Of a stretch of DNA of 64,000 bases, positions 22,381-33,638 are shown one piece after another (the stretch's first letter is position 1; each line of letters opens with the position of its first letter). The notes under the pieces were generated by a model. The model had not been told where the DNA came from, did not search any database, and was given only the letters and a program-made list of their open reading frames with translations. Made by a program: the position numbers and the translations under genes. Source of the DNA: Fistulifera solaris (lineage: Eukaryota > Bacillariophyta > Bacillariophyceae > Naviculales > Stauroneidaceae); NCBI GenBank assembly GCA_030295235.1, contig AP026138.1, positions 124,001-188,000 on the forward strand, written 5' to 3'.

Positions 22381-23169
22381 CTACAGCAGTAACCCCACCA
22401 AAGTACCGACCCCGTACGCCAAGCCACCGCCGCATCCCGCAATGATCAAATTTTCCATGGCCGCCGTGGCCGCGTCGGTTCGCGTGGCCCACGTTTTGAC
22501 ACATCCAACGATGAGTAAGGCCGCAATCGTCAGTGCAGCTGCCGCAATTAAACCGATTTCGGGTCGATCAGCACTCCAGAAGAAAGGAACGACCGAAGGC
22601 AGTGATCCTGCTAAAAACAATAGACACGACATAATTCCCGCCCGTATCGGAGATCGTTCTTCCGAATCCAAAACACCAAATTCGAGTGCCTTCATAAGTT
22701 GCCACAGTGCCTGGGGATTGTCTCGATAATACTGCTTCACTTGTCGTTTCAGGGTCTCATCTTGTAAACCAATCAGACCCACCAAATCGTCCATCTCGGC
22801 CAACTCCTCATCCAATGCCTCATCAATATGCGTTTTCTCGAGCGCCAGTTCTCCCGCGATGACTTGATTTTGGGACTTGGTGGCCACGTATTCCCCGGCG
22901 CACATACTCACGGCGCCGGCCAAAGCACCGGCCATGGCCGTCAATAATATATCGCGCGAAGACATGCCGCCTCCAGCCACACCAGCCACCAGCAAGAACG
23001 TCGAGACCAAGCCGTCATTGACGCCGAGGATCATGTCTCTCCAATATTGTCGTGAGGCGCCCAAATGATCGATGCGGTGTCTTCTCATGGAGGATTCTGC
23101 AGAGTGTTGTGAAAGTAAAGCAATTGTTTCCTGTTTTTGAAAGGATGTGATATTCATTATTTGTGACAT
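22381..23169 (-). CDS. VIT1/CCC1-family vacuolar iron/manganese transporter
   Basis: A 262-residue membrane protein that in this family moves Fe2+ or Mn2+ from cytosol into the vacuole by H+ exchange. Signature: DMILGVNDGLVSTFLLVAGVAGGG (first membrane helix, with the functional Asp), LLTAMAGALAGAVSMCAGEYVATKSQ (second helix with the AGEY motif), then a charged cytosolic segment rich in Glu (ELALEKTHIDEALDEELAEM), which in plant VIT1 forms the metal-binding domain, and three more hydrophobic helices (GIMSCLLFLAGSLP, IGLIAAAALTIAALLIVGCV, IIAGCGGGLAYGVGTLVGLLL). Five membrane helices is the family number. The start at 23169 (MSQIMNITSF) is preferred; MNITSF is the next option. Frame intact. 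Confidence 0.93.
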   Translation of the reverse strand: MSQIMNITSFQKQETIALLSQHSAESSMRRHRIDHLGASRQYWRDMILGVNDGLVSTFLLVAGVAGGGMSSRDILLTAMAGALAGAVSMCAGEYVATKSQNQVIAGELALEKTHIDEALDEELAEMDDLVGLIGLQDETLKRQVKQYYRDNPQALWQLMKALEFGVLDSEERSPIRAGIMSCLLFLAGSLPSVVPFFWSADRPEIGLIAAAALTIAALLIVGCVKTWATRTDAATAAMENLIIAGCGGGLAYGVGTLVGLLL

Positions 23170-23765
23170 TATGTTACGGATTGGATGTTTCCTTCCTTCA
23201 CGTTGCGCTCGGGGGAAGTACGGTGTCACCACCAAATACTTCGGAGTAATGGAATGGGCTCAAAGCGAACGCTGGAAAATCACTCGGTTCGGTTTCTGTC
23301 CGTGAATGAATTATCCGTGTCTCACACGTCATTCCATCTTTGGGGATGTCGCTCAATGGGAGTATGTAGATTCAATGACATCTCGTCAACAAAATTTGTG
23401 GAAAGAAAGCGAATGAATTTCAAAGAAAATGTTTTGCTGGCCTGGCGGATAAATGCCAATGAGATGGTGAGATGTTCATGAATGTTAGCAATTTCGTTCA
23501 GTCACGCTAGTACACAATCCCTTGATTTGAATTTCCATCTTAAGAACAAGAAAAAGTCAACGGTACTGAACTTTAGAAACGAAATTTCTTCTTTCCTTAA
23601 GTACCCAAATTCTTCCGACCATCATCTGCTAAGTATTCAAACGTGTCGTTATATTTGCTATCACAAGCATTTTTCTACTTAGTTGACAACAAAAGTCCAG
23701 AACATTCGCCTCGTGTTTGGTGCAAAACTCCAACCAAACGCCAGAAAAACACCCGATCGAATGAA
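23170..23765. other. Divergent promoter region
   Basis: About 600 bases between the VIT transporter (minus) and the next plus-strand gene. Short open frames only; no RNA gene or repeat was seen. Confidence 0.5.
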
Positions 23766-25279
23766 ATGATTCTTTCATTGCATCCACCGATCGAACGCGG
23801 CCCCTCTGTGGAGCTTTTATTGCTGATGGAGAAGAGGTGCAGCATGAATCACCGAAGGGAAGCTACCAGACCCCAAGAACCTGGTTTGGTTCTATCTCCG
23901 CCTCCCCATGTTTCGGCAAGTTTCACACGAGGCGCTCCGTCGCAAAGTCGATCCAGAGCGTTCACGCAGAGTTCCTTTCCCCTGTTTCCACACCAGCGTA
24001 TTCAAGATCAACTGCCGGCAGTTGTGTCAGACGACGACGGGGTTCGGAGCGGCACAAGTCTCACCAAACCAAGCCAACCAAACGCGTCGAAACTGTCCTA
24101 TGATTCTGCTTGCAACCGGGAAAGAGAATTGTCTTGCGTTTCCTTTGCCAGTCGTGAACCAGAAAACTCTTCTTTTTGAAATACTTATCTTCTATTCATT
24201 TTCGTCCACGAAACAGTCAGCCAAAATTGTCTTTACAGAGAGGCGCCGACGTTTCCGTCGAAAACAATTATCTTCTCCGTGATCGGCCAGTGAACAAAGC
24301 AGTTCGAAAGACCACTGAAGACGTAACCTTGCTGTCTTTCTTTGAAAATGGGGAAGATGATGATTCTGTCAGGGATTATTACGCTGATGATGGCGATAAT
24401 TTTCAAAGTCTTCTCCATCCAACCTCTGTGGGTCGTAAAAGCAACCACCATTTCAAAAAATGGCTGGGAAAGTATTCCGAAAGCATCTCGTGTATCCTTC
24501 CCAACTTTTCCTCAGTGAGTCCTTCTTCAAGTCCTTCTAATACGCCAGAGCACCGTTCTTTAGAAGAATACCAACCACACTTTCGTGACGATGAGGATGA
24601 AATCGAGGTAACCTTTTACCCGGAACCCTCCGAGAAGACTCTGAATGATTATACAGTTCTACTTCAAGATCCCGCTTATCTTCACGCTCAACAAGCTGGA
24701 TTCCTGTGGCAATCGCTAGTCGGTCAACACGTACGATTTCCTTATCATTGGTGGAAGGGTCTCCGAGGTCCGCCGATGAGTCTAGAAGGCAACGTGTCAA
24801 ATCCATGGTATCATGTTGGAAGCTGTGCGGTACGCAGTCACAAGGCGCTGCAACGAATTGTAAAGAATCGAGCTGCACCGGGCCGATTGCTTCTGCACGT
24901 TCTGGTTCGAGACGCTTTAAGTGGTGACATTATCTGTGACTTGGCGGTGGGTTGCTACCATCCCAACGCCCGCGGAGTTCGACTGACACTGAAACCCGAT
25001 CCATCCAAGGAGACCACCCGCCACGTTTGGATGGCCTTTCGGAATCGGACACGCTGGTCGGTCGCGGTCATCGAGCAGTGGATCCAATCCGAAGTACGGT
25101 GTCGTTCGCCCATCGGCAAAGGTCCTATTACGAATGGCAACATTCTTGTCGTTTACGGGGAGAAACCTCCCTTGGAAACGCTGCTCCTCTCCGAGAATAG
25201 TTTATCAGAACTGCACGGAAGAGCCAACAAACACTATCCCCTTCCGCTAATGCTTTGTGAATCATTTGTGTTCAACTAA
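23766..25279 (+). CDS. Conserved W-rich protein, unknown function
   Basis: About 504 residues. The first half is disordered and rich in Ser, Pro and Arg. One T is missing in the run at 24173-24177; adding it joins the two open frames (EPENSSFLKYLSSIHF). The second half contains a compact domain, about residues 295-450: DYTVLLQDPAYLHAQQAGFL, WQSLVGQHVRFPYHWWKGLR, NPWYHVGSCAV, a PGRLLLHVLVRDALSG strand-rich part, CDLAVGCYHPNARGVRL, and RHVWMAFRNR. I recall this segment order from uncharacterised diatom proteins but know no function. Start choice is uncertain: an in-frame Met at 23826 is also possible, and the 23766 ATG is the most upstream. Confidence 0.75.
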
Positions 25280-25705
25280 GAACACCCTCTGTTGTAAAAT
25301 TAGCATGCAAATAAAATGCAAGTGGGGCCAATCATGATGGGGGTCTACTATCAAGCCATAGCTTACACGCTGTCTCGTCTATTGAATATTAGTTCGTCCC
25401 GCAAAGCAACAAAGAAGCTCCTGAAAGAGCTCGCGTAACGGTTCCCTGGATGCAGTGTTAATTGCAGAACAACATGGTATAGAACATTGGTGTGGGAGAG
25501 GTTATTTGAGCGTTAACGACTACTCACTGCCATCCAAACACCAAAACTCCCTCCATGCGCGCGCAAAGCTTTTGACTTCAAACGTTTTGCCTATCTTTTA
25601 CTTTGAAGTGATAAAAGAAAGTGAGAATAAATTGCTTTTATTTTCATCCTGCTGCCTTTCATTTGTCGTATTCTTTTCGTTGATTGAAAAAGGCATTTCG
25701 TGAGT

Positions 25706-25737
<32 letters not shown>

Positions 25738-25839
25738 AGGGAGGGAGAGATCTTTCGTGAAGCTGCTAATATTTGTCGCCTCAGTCGTTGTTGAAATCAT
25801 CTTCATTATTTTGTTGCACACCATTATTTACCGTTCAGG
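25280..25839. other. Intergenic region with GA-rich promoter tract
   Basis: Between two plus-strand genes. Apart from the simple repeat at 25704-25750, no gene or structure was seen. Confidence 0.5.
25704..25750 (+). repeat. (GA)n followed by (GGGA)n simple repeat
   Basis: About 14 GA dinucleotides run into four or five GGGA/GGGAG units, ending 90 bases upstream of an ATG. Purine tracts here could affect promoter structure; probably polymorphic. Confidence 0.9.
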
Positions 25840-28800
25840 ATGAATCAACGCCTCGACGAAGGACATCGTTTTACCGTCACGGAAGCTCAATTGCGATGGG
25901 CCCAATTTCATCACAAACAAAAAGCTCAACAGACACAACAAATGGTCGAACGACTTATGAGGACGCCGTTGTCTCCTGTAGAAGATGATGATGAAATATC
26001 GCAAGACGATGATTCGAAACAACCCATATCCCGAGGTCGAAAAGCCTATTTGCGGGCTTCCGAGCGCGCGTATAAACAACGGCGTCAACGCATTGCGAAA
26101 GAGGGATTTCGCAGACGAATAATGGATGAAGCAGAAGTCGAAGAAGATGCGTTGGCAACGATTTTTGCGGAACATTGTGTTGTAAAAGAAAGCGACCGCG
26201 TCCTTCCACCCAATTTGATATGGCGTTTCGGGCCCTCTTGTTTTCGTTGGCGGCGGCAGCGGCAGCGCAACAACAAGAACCTCTGGAAGTACCGACGAAA
26301 AAATGGACGCGGCCGGCCGGAAGTTCGTCGGAACCGTGGGGAACAATTCCTTCGCAACAACGCCGACCGTCAGCTCAATTTGGACTAAAACCGATGGATC
26401 AGGGCGCTTCGTGGTTAATGCATCTTCCTGTGACTCGTCGATCGTCTCAGCATCCTTCGCATCAACAACAGCGACACAGTGATGTTCATTCGAATGAAAC
26501 GAATGAAACCATCGAGCCAGGGCGACTAAGTGAACCGACGCACCTTCCAAGTTATCCGTCACACAGAGTCTTCCATGCAGAGCACGAGGAGAAGTCCAGC
26601 AATGATCATGAAGCTATACCATTTCCGGAACCAAGTTTACCCAACGATGCTCGGGGGTTTGTCCGGCAACTCGTCAAGCAAATGGAGACTGCGGCGAACG
26701 AAGAACCACTCGTGACCGCGGATGGGAAATTGCACAAGCCGACGTTTGCCAAGCTAATTTTACGGTATCTGGGGCAAATACAAAGTAAAGAAGTCATGAA
26801 AAGTCCGGTGGTCATGGCTCGTTCTCGTCGTGGAGCGGGGTCGATTGCGAAACGCCGGCAAGGTTCTACACCTTCCACCAGTGAAGCTGACTGGGTTTTG
26901 CCGTACAACATGTCTTCGGGTTTTGTGAAAAACTTTATTGCCCAGATAGAAGCATCGCCAGGTGACGAAGAGCTTTCGATTGTAACAAGGGAGGGAAAAT
27001 TGGATATTGAACTATTTGAACGAATGATTACTGGTTACTTGGCGCGGGCTGCGGATCAGACTCTGATGGAAGCCACGCAGCAGCAATACACAACGCCGAA
27101 GAGGGCTCCAGACCAATCTGCGTTTCTTTCTCCTTTGCCCTCTTCGGATGTACTCGATCAAATGCGCAACGAAACTGTCAAGAAAGAGAAAATGGCGTCT
27201 GCGGTGTGGGAAAGTAAGAAATTGATCTCTTCTGTTACAATGAATAGCGAAGAGAATGGAAATGCAGTCACTACAAAGAACAATTTTGATGAAATAAAAG
27301 GGCACATATATGCTGGTGAATCTATTGATGCGATAACAAACTCCAGTGGTTATGATACTGACGAAGCAAAGGATTTTTCGAAACCACAAGGATTAGTTTC
27401 TCGCATGGCAGGATCCATGCCAGGAAGAGTCGGGGATTTTTTGAAGCGGCTACACGCAGGTGCCGATGATGATAGCATAAGCGAAAAGCGCGCATTAGCA
27501 GCTTTTCGAGAAGCACAACGTGAACGACAGTCTCCTGATGACACTTTGTCACATTCTACTTTTCGCGTAATGCCGACTGGTTTTTTGAATGCTGTAAAGG
27601 GCTTTCAAAGGAATCCGGAAGTAACTCAAGATATGGGAGTTCAGGACCTTCAGAACCATTCGTTCGACGAGTCTTTAGCATCTTCGTTTACGCGTGGTAC
27701 AATTCATAGTGGAATAGAATTTCCCCGGGAATCTTTAAACGAAATCAAAAGTGAACTAAATGGACCTTCGGAAGGAATAGTAAGTGAATCCAATCTACCC
27801 TTTATCGATACCGATGGTAGCGAAGCTAGCTTTCCAGTTCAGGAACGCATGCTTTCGAATCTCCTGCTTTCTCCCACGCTTTTAACGAAGCGACACCAGC
27901 AAGCGATGCGCGCTATAGAAAGTCGTAGCTGGGATCAAGTCAAATACTTGATCAATGCCAATCATTGGCTCGCAGAGATGTCGGACATTAAGTCTGGTCA
28001 GTATTTACTGCATGCTTTGGCTTATTATGGTACGGGAGAAGTCGAAGTCGACCCTGAGACGGAACATGTTGTTGCTATTCGATTTCCTCCGGCACCAGAT
28101 CAAATAAATATTGATTTGGTGAGGATGCATGCATCAGCTGTGCACAAGTTCGACCACGATGGAAATTTGCCTCTGCATATGGCGGCTGCGGCTGGAAATA
28201 TGCCAATGATCAACATTCTTGGAGAACGTTTTCCAAGTGGAGCGTCAGTGAGAAACGAAGACGGAATGTTACCCCTCCATCTTGCTATTTTAGCGTGTGC
28301 AACTATGCCTGGTGCTTATCTTGACGAGGATACTTCGGCGGCTGTTGATATCATTCGTACCGTCGTATCATATTTTCCTGCAGCTGTTGGGGTGACTGAC
28401 AACGATGGGAATTTACCAATCCATACCGGTGCCAGTGTGCTTACTGGAGTCTTGGGAGCCGATATTGTCTTTTTTACTTTTAGATGAAGCAGACAAACAA
28501 CTTGCCGATCCTCAAGGTATTCGGTTTCGAAACAAAATTGTGCTATTAAGCAACGGTGACGAAAACGATGACGAGGACGTGGAATCGACATATTCCTCGC
28601 CGCTTCACGAGGATGATCTCCAGTGCACATTGGTAAAAAAATGACCGGGGCGAAAACCCCTTGGCGGCGGCAATTAAAGCAAAGGCGGGATGGGAGGTAA
28701 TTGAAGCCATCGCTTGTAGTCGGGGCGGTCATGAAGCTTCACTGGAGTGTGACTCTGACAAAAACAACGCACTACATCTCTTAGCAAGCGCTTCATACTA

Positions 28801-30345
28801 CGACCCTGACGCAATATTCTCCATCTTAAAAATTGTACCAGCAGTCGCCTCGTCTAGAAACATTCATGGTGTGCTACCGATCGAGGTAAGATCTTTTCTG
28901 GACACCCTGCCCGTTGTGCTGCCCTACTAATCCTTGATTCTGCAATAGGTCGCATGTATGCAGTCGTTACCGCCAGATGTTCTCGTTGCAATAGTTTTAG
29001 AGGATTTACCCATTGACATTGACCAAACTAGTGAAATCTTGATGGTCAGCAGAAGGGGGGCTAGTTGGTGGTACCTAACATGCGAATGCGGTATGTAGCA
29101 CGGACATTCAGATTTAATTTCGAGCAGGGGAATATTTCTCACCCATTGGTTTTTAAGATGACTTCTTCGCCAATATAGTGGAGGACGTAATCTCATATTG
29201 CTCTGCTGAACAAGTCCGTTCCCTGTGCCTCGTTAAAAACTCGTCGGGTGAAACACTCCTTCAACGCGCATCACCGAAATGCAGGCTCGCCATGGAGGCC
29301 GCACTTAGAGTCGCAGGCCGCTTTGAGTACGACGAAACGAATCCAATCTTCGTTGATAATGTAAGAGGCTTACGTATATACGACGCGTACGATCATGGAG
29401 ATATTGATGACATGGAAGCCGACGGAAAGAAAGTAAGCTTGCGTTTATTCTCTAACTATAAAGCTTTTCAAGAAGAGGTAAGAATTTTCATCCTTGCTGA
29501 TGATCATTGTGGATTGGTCCCTCAATGATCCTACTTTCCATCAAGGTTTCTATCATTCGACAAGATCTAGACTTTTCTGTCGTGGAAGAAATTTTAATGC
29601 TTTCCTTGGACCCTGCCGCTCAAGTGGCGCGTTTCAGTGAGCAACAAAAGCTTTTCGTGGTATCTGTCGAAGAGCCTGCTCTATCGTTGCGCAGTGTAGT
29701 GAAGGGCATGCTAGACAGCGAAGAATGTCAACGAAACACTTCCGTCCGGCAGAGATACGCCATGAAAGTTTTTGCGGTTCTACGAGTAGTTGTTAAAGCG
29801 CTGCGCCATCTTCACTCCATGGGCTTGATTCACGGAAAAGTAAACGCGGAGAACTGTTGTAAGTACGGCGACAGGTGGAAAGTACGCGGTGTGCTTGGGT
29901 CGCAGAAAGCCGGAACGACCTTTAAAGTCTCTAGATTCTCCTCTGCTTCGCCCCCTGAGTGTTTTGAATCCATTGACAGCTCCAAAAAGAGTGCATGGTC
30001 AGCTTCAAGAGTGACTTCATAGCTTCTTATTCGGTAGATTCATGGTCATTCGGAAAGCTGTGTTTTGAGGTATTGGTTGGGCGGCCATTGGTGGAACTGG
30101 ATTCGGAGCAACGATTTGAAGATGATCAACAAGCTATGAGGAGCATTCTTAACTGGAATGCCTCCGATTGTTCATCGGTGCGAGAAGACCTACGTGCGGT
30201 TGGCGTCATTGAAAGTGGCATCAAGCTGGTCGCAAGTTGTCTGGACCCTAATCCCCTAAATCGCCCGACTATGGGCGAACTCATGTCAATGCCCCTATGG
30301 AAAGACTTGAGAGATTTTGCAAATATTCCTCGGAAAGAGGTATAA
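25840..30345 (+). CDS. Ankyrin-repeat protein fused to a pseudokinase domain
   Basis: About 1435 residues in four exons: 25840-28885, 28949-29090, 29158-29477 and 29546-30345. The N-terminal half is largely disordered. It contains two related segments (FVRQLVKQMETA..EEPLVTADGKL and FVKNFIAQIEASPGDEELSI). Ankyrin-type repeats follow (HDGNLPLHMAAAAGN, EDGMLPLHLAILACA, DNDGNLPIH, NDRGENPLAAAIKA, KNNALHLLASA). The C terminus is a protein kinase fold: VSLRLFSNYKAFQEEV in place of VAIK, LIHGKVNAEN in place of HRDxKxxN, no DFG, but YSVDSWSFGKLCFEVLVGR and NPLNRPTMGELM intact. Loss of the beta-3 Lys, catalytic Asp and DFG predicts a pseudokinase. Four one-base indels (26184-26187 loss, 28470-28475 gain, 28635-28641 gain, 29984-29988 loss) need correcting. 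Overall a signalling scaffold is likely. Confidence 0.82.
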
Positions 30346-30406
30346 AAGTAATGTTTTGTTATGAATTTTCTACTGCCTACATTAGTTGCTATCATATGCT
30401 ATCATC

Positions 30407-32839
30407 TTAGCAAGCAATCCCAAGTGTCAATAGATACTGGCGGAGTCCTTCGAATCGATGGTCGCCGTCAGGGCAATGAGCAATAACAATCACCTGTGTC
30501 ATCAGCTCAGCAACAGCCACATCCCATGCGTCGCGCTCTCTTGCTTCCCGTAAAACTTGTGCGCATTCGTCGGTCAGCTTCGGAACATCGTTTGACAACG
30601 AGAAAAGATTATCACTCAGACGTTTACGCTGAGCATACGGCAAAGGAAGAGCGGGGTAGGTGTATGCTCCTTTCGACTCCCCTAGCTTTTGAGTGGGAAA
30701 TCGTCCGAAATTGCTCTGGTCTCAGCTCCATCGGTTCCATGAACAACAAATCGTCCGGATTTTCGCCATCTGCGTTAGCCTGCGAGTACAGCCTCTTTTG
30801 CCTGATCTCTTGTTCCTACTTCCAAACCGAGATGGAGTATTGAACGAAACAGGAGAATGCAGAGCATTCGAACGAAGCGATTCAGGTGTGACTTGAGCTG
30901 ATGGCCCAGCTGGCACGCCCACTCCAAGCGATGCCGGACGAGCAGGAGATGGTTCTTCACCAGAGATCGAATCCTTCAAATCGACAAAGTTGTTCATTTC
31001 CGAAAGCGGAGCCGCGATTACCCCGGGTTCAGTAGAAATAAAGGAGTTCACTACCGGATACACCATGACACCAATACTTCTCGCCAACGACTGCTGATAT
31101 GTGCACCTGTGATTTTGCTTGGGCTGGCCACACAACTTGCATCGATAGCGCATTTTGGGCTGTGAGGTGCCCGTCGAAGCCATATCTGAGTCGGGGTTAT
31201 TAGCCGGCTGGCAGAATTCATCAGTTGCTTCCATATTGTCTCCCATTCCGGAATCCGCCAACGGCTTCCCTTCATCGTCAAACGTATTGGATCGGCTTGT
31301 TTCTTCTTTTGTAACTTCAACATGTGCAGAAATTTCCACCGGAGGATCTTCCTCAAACTCCCACGACAATCGGTTGTCGTTTTCGTAATATCTTCCCGAT
31401 AAAGCTTCTTCATATTTCAAGCGCTCTTGTGACTTTTGTGTGGGTGATGTGACCGATGATGACGGTGTCACGGTCACAGGTTCACCTTCGTCTTTGGATC
31501 GGAAAATGGAGTCCTTATTGCTGGACACGGACGTCGGGCCATTGTCTCGAATGACTTGACCACCAAACGCACAAATGGACGACTCGACTCTGCGGCGTGC
31601 TATCACAATATCTTGAGGTGTTGGGTCGGCATATCGTCCGGCAGGACCGCCGTACATGGTCTGCTCGGTCAAAGAGGAACAATGAGTCTTATGGTCTGAT
31701 GCAATACGTTTAGTCAAAACATTAGAATGACTTACCGATTCCCATTTCGATTCCATCTTGTTGGAATCGGAGGGAGGCTCTAACAGTGCCGCTTTCAATC
31801 CCGGTAGCAAAAACGAACAATCCTTAAAGGCCATTTTGTATTTGCGCAACAATACGTAGAACGAGGGTTCACCGTTGTCGTAATAGGTTTCACCAAATGA
31901 ACGATGCGGTCCACCGAAACTGGCATGCTCCTCTTCGGGACGCATGCCACCACTCAAACTGTACAATACCTGGGTCGGACTGGGAGACCGACCATCCAAG
32001 ACCATCTCGCGTCGCGGAGGAGCATGATTTCCAAACGAATTGACGGGACTGAATCCAATGGTCAACGATCCGGCCGTCAACAATTGTTGTCCCGTCTTTT
32101 TGAGATCGGAATGTTCCATGCCAAACGAATCGGCCTGCAAGGACTCATTGAAGTAGTTGGCGTCACCAAAGCTGTCAAAGGATTGATTGAATAGGACAAA
32201 GGATGGATTCATATCAATGAGTCCCTGTTTTGGACTCTTTTCGAGTAACGGATCCTCGGGTGGTGGTTTGGGACTCTCCTTTTTGGCCGGTGGCTTGGCT
32301 TCGTCAAAGGACGTGGTCGGTGTCCGCAAGGAAAGTAACATTTTGGGAGGACTGTCTCCTTCGCCCTCGGGTCGGCCACGAAACACCGACGCCCGTTGTT
32401 GTTCAATTTTGGGCAAATGAATGGGCGTACTACCACCCAATACCAAACTCATGCGATTCTTGGGAGGAGGATTCCGATCGTACCGATACTCCTGGTAGGG
32501 CGGTGGTGGTTGCCGGGCGTACCGTCGATCGTAATCGTACCGTTGCGGGCGATACCGACGATCTTCTCCTCTATAGGAAGGAGGATAACGACGATACGGA
32601 TCTTCCGAAGGCCAAGCATCCGTTTCGGGCCACCGCGCGTTGGAAGCAAACGCTTGGGCGGCGGCCGCGGCGGCCGCGGCCGCCGACGATGGATTGGGCG
32701 CCTCGGATGGTGGTGGTGGTGGTGGTGGTCGTCCGCCCATGACGGCCGGAGATCGGGAACGGGTACGACCGCCACGACGACTCGTCGTCGTGGTGCGTGC
32801 CGGAGCCGTGGGGCGTCCCGTATTGATGGCGACGGGCAT
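30407..32839 (-). CDS. Tandem paralogue A, Zn-knuckle-like protein of unknown function
   Basis: About 785 residues. The N terminus is Pro/Arg/Tyr-rich with poly-Pro and poly-Ala runs (RYRPQRYDYDRRYARQ), then repeated NxSFDSF-type motifs. The conserved C-terminal half holds FYVLLRKYKMAF, RRRVESSICAFGG, RYYENDNRLSWEFEEDPPV, a CKLCGQPKQNHRC cluster, SLARSIGVMVYPVVNSF and a helical end (AWDVAVAELMTQVIVIAHC, FEGLRQYLLTLGIAC). Exons 31736-32839 and 30407-31660; the 75-nt intron (31661-31735) is in frame and stop-free but occupies the same place as an intron in paralogue B. Two one-base indels (loss in 30796-30799, gain in 30687-30690) must be corrected to reach the end shared with paralogue B. I recall this family from diatoms but not a function. 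Confidence 0.8.
31661..31735 (-). other. Frame-preserving 75-nt intron in paralogue A
   Basis: Begins GTAAGT and ends GAGCAG on the minus strand. Its length is a multiple of three and it has no in-frame stop, so automated annotation would translate it. Its position matches an intron in paralogue B just before the (V)ExxxCAFGG motif, which argues that it is a real intron. Confidence 0.7.
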
Positions 32840-33638
32840 GCTTCTGTCTGTAAGGCCCAATCACGAGTCTCTTTTTCAATGGCGAATGTCTGTTGCGACG
32901 CACAGATATATCCAAGAACACGTCGAATTCTGCCGTCGAACAATGCTCAAGAGGTGCAACCAGAAGATGATATCACGGGAAAGAGTTGTTGTTTGTGTGT
33001 TTCTTTCTTGCTTCGAACAACACGAGTCAATTGACAATGTTTCCTTTTTTGTGTGACAATCGGCAAGCGCGGAGAATGCGATAACAGCAACTCGATTTTA
33101 ATGAAGCAATGCGAAAGCTGCTGTGCTGCGGCTGCTCTCTTTGTTCAAAGGGTTTGTGCTTTCCAAAGAGGCTCTCAAAAATTTTGTTCGGAGGACTTTC
33201 AATGTAACGCCCGTTGGAACCGATGGCGTTGTAACAAGCCGGTTCGAACGGACGAGAGTGAGTGCGTTGGTTGAAGAGGGATGGTGATAGTAGAGTCTTG
33301 TAGTACATATTTAACAGAATTTATTACGAACCAAATTTTATGAGATACCACCCCTCTAGAACCGCGCCGTACCACTACCAGTCACATAGGAAAACCTCTG
33401 TCTAACAAACCGATTGGAACGGCCGAAAATTGGAAGAACTATGGTGCAATCAGTACAAAAAGGACCTATGTATCCAAATCGTTTCATAGTGAAGTGTACA
33501 AAGGGTTTCCGGTGAGTCGTGCGGGCGTGCGGTGAACGGTCCAATGTCCGATGACGTGAGACAGCATGGTGCACCGCTCTCATTCTTTGCCGCACAATTA
33601 GAAATTTCGTAGTGTGCAAATAATAAACTCAAAGAATA
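32840..33638. other. Spacer between tandem paralogues
   Basis: Holds the promoter and 5' UTR of paralogue A and the 3' end of paralogue B. Only short open frames occur; no gene can be supported. A weak 3' splice site (TTACAG) just before the paralogue A ATG could mark a 5' UTR intron. Confidence 0.5.

Noticed and set aside
23643-24282. Overlapping plus-strand frames at the W-rich gene
   Set aside because: Shadow frames; the 23766 start plus correction at 24173-24177 explains the locus.
25840-26388. Separate 182-residue gene
   Set aside because: One A added at 26184-26187 joins it smoothly to the ankyrin-pseudokinase frame, and as written the two overlap.
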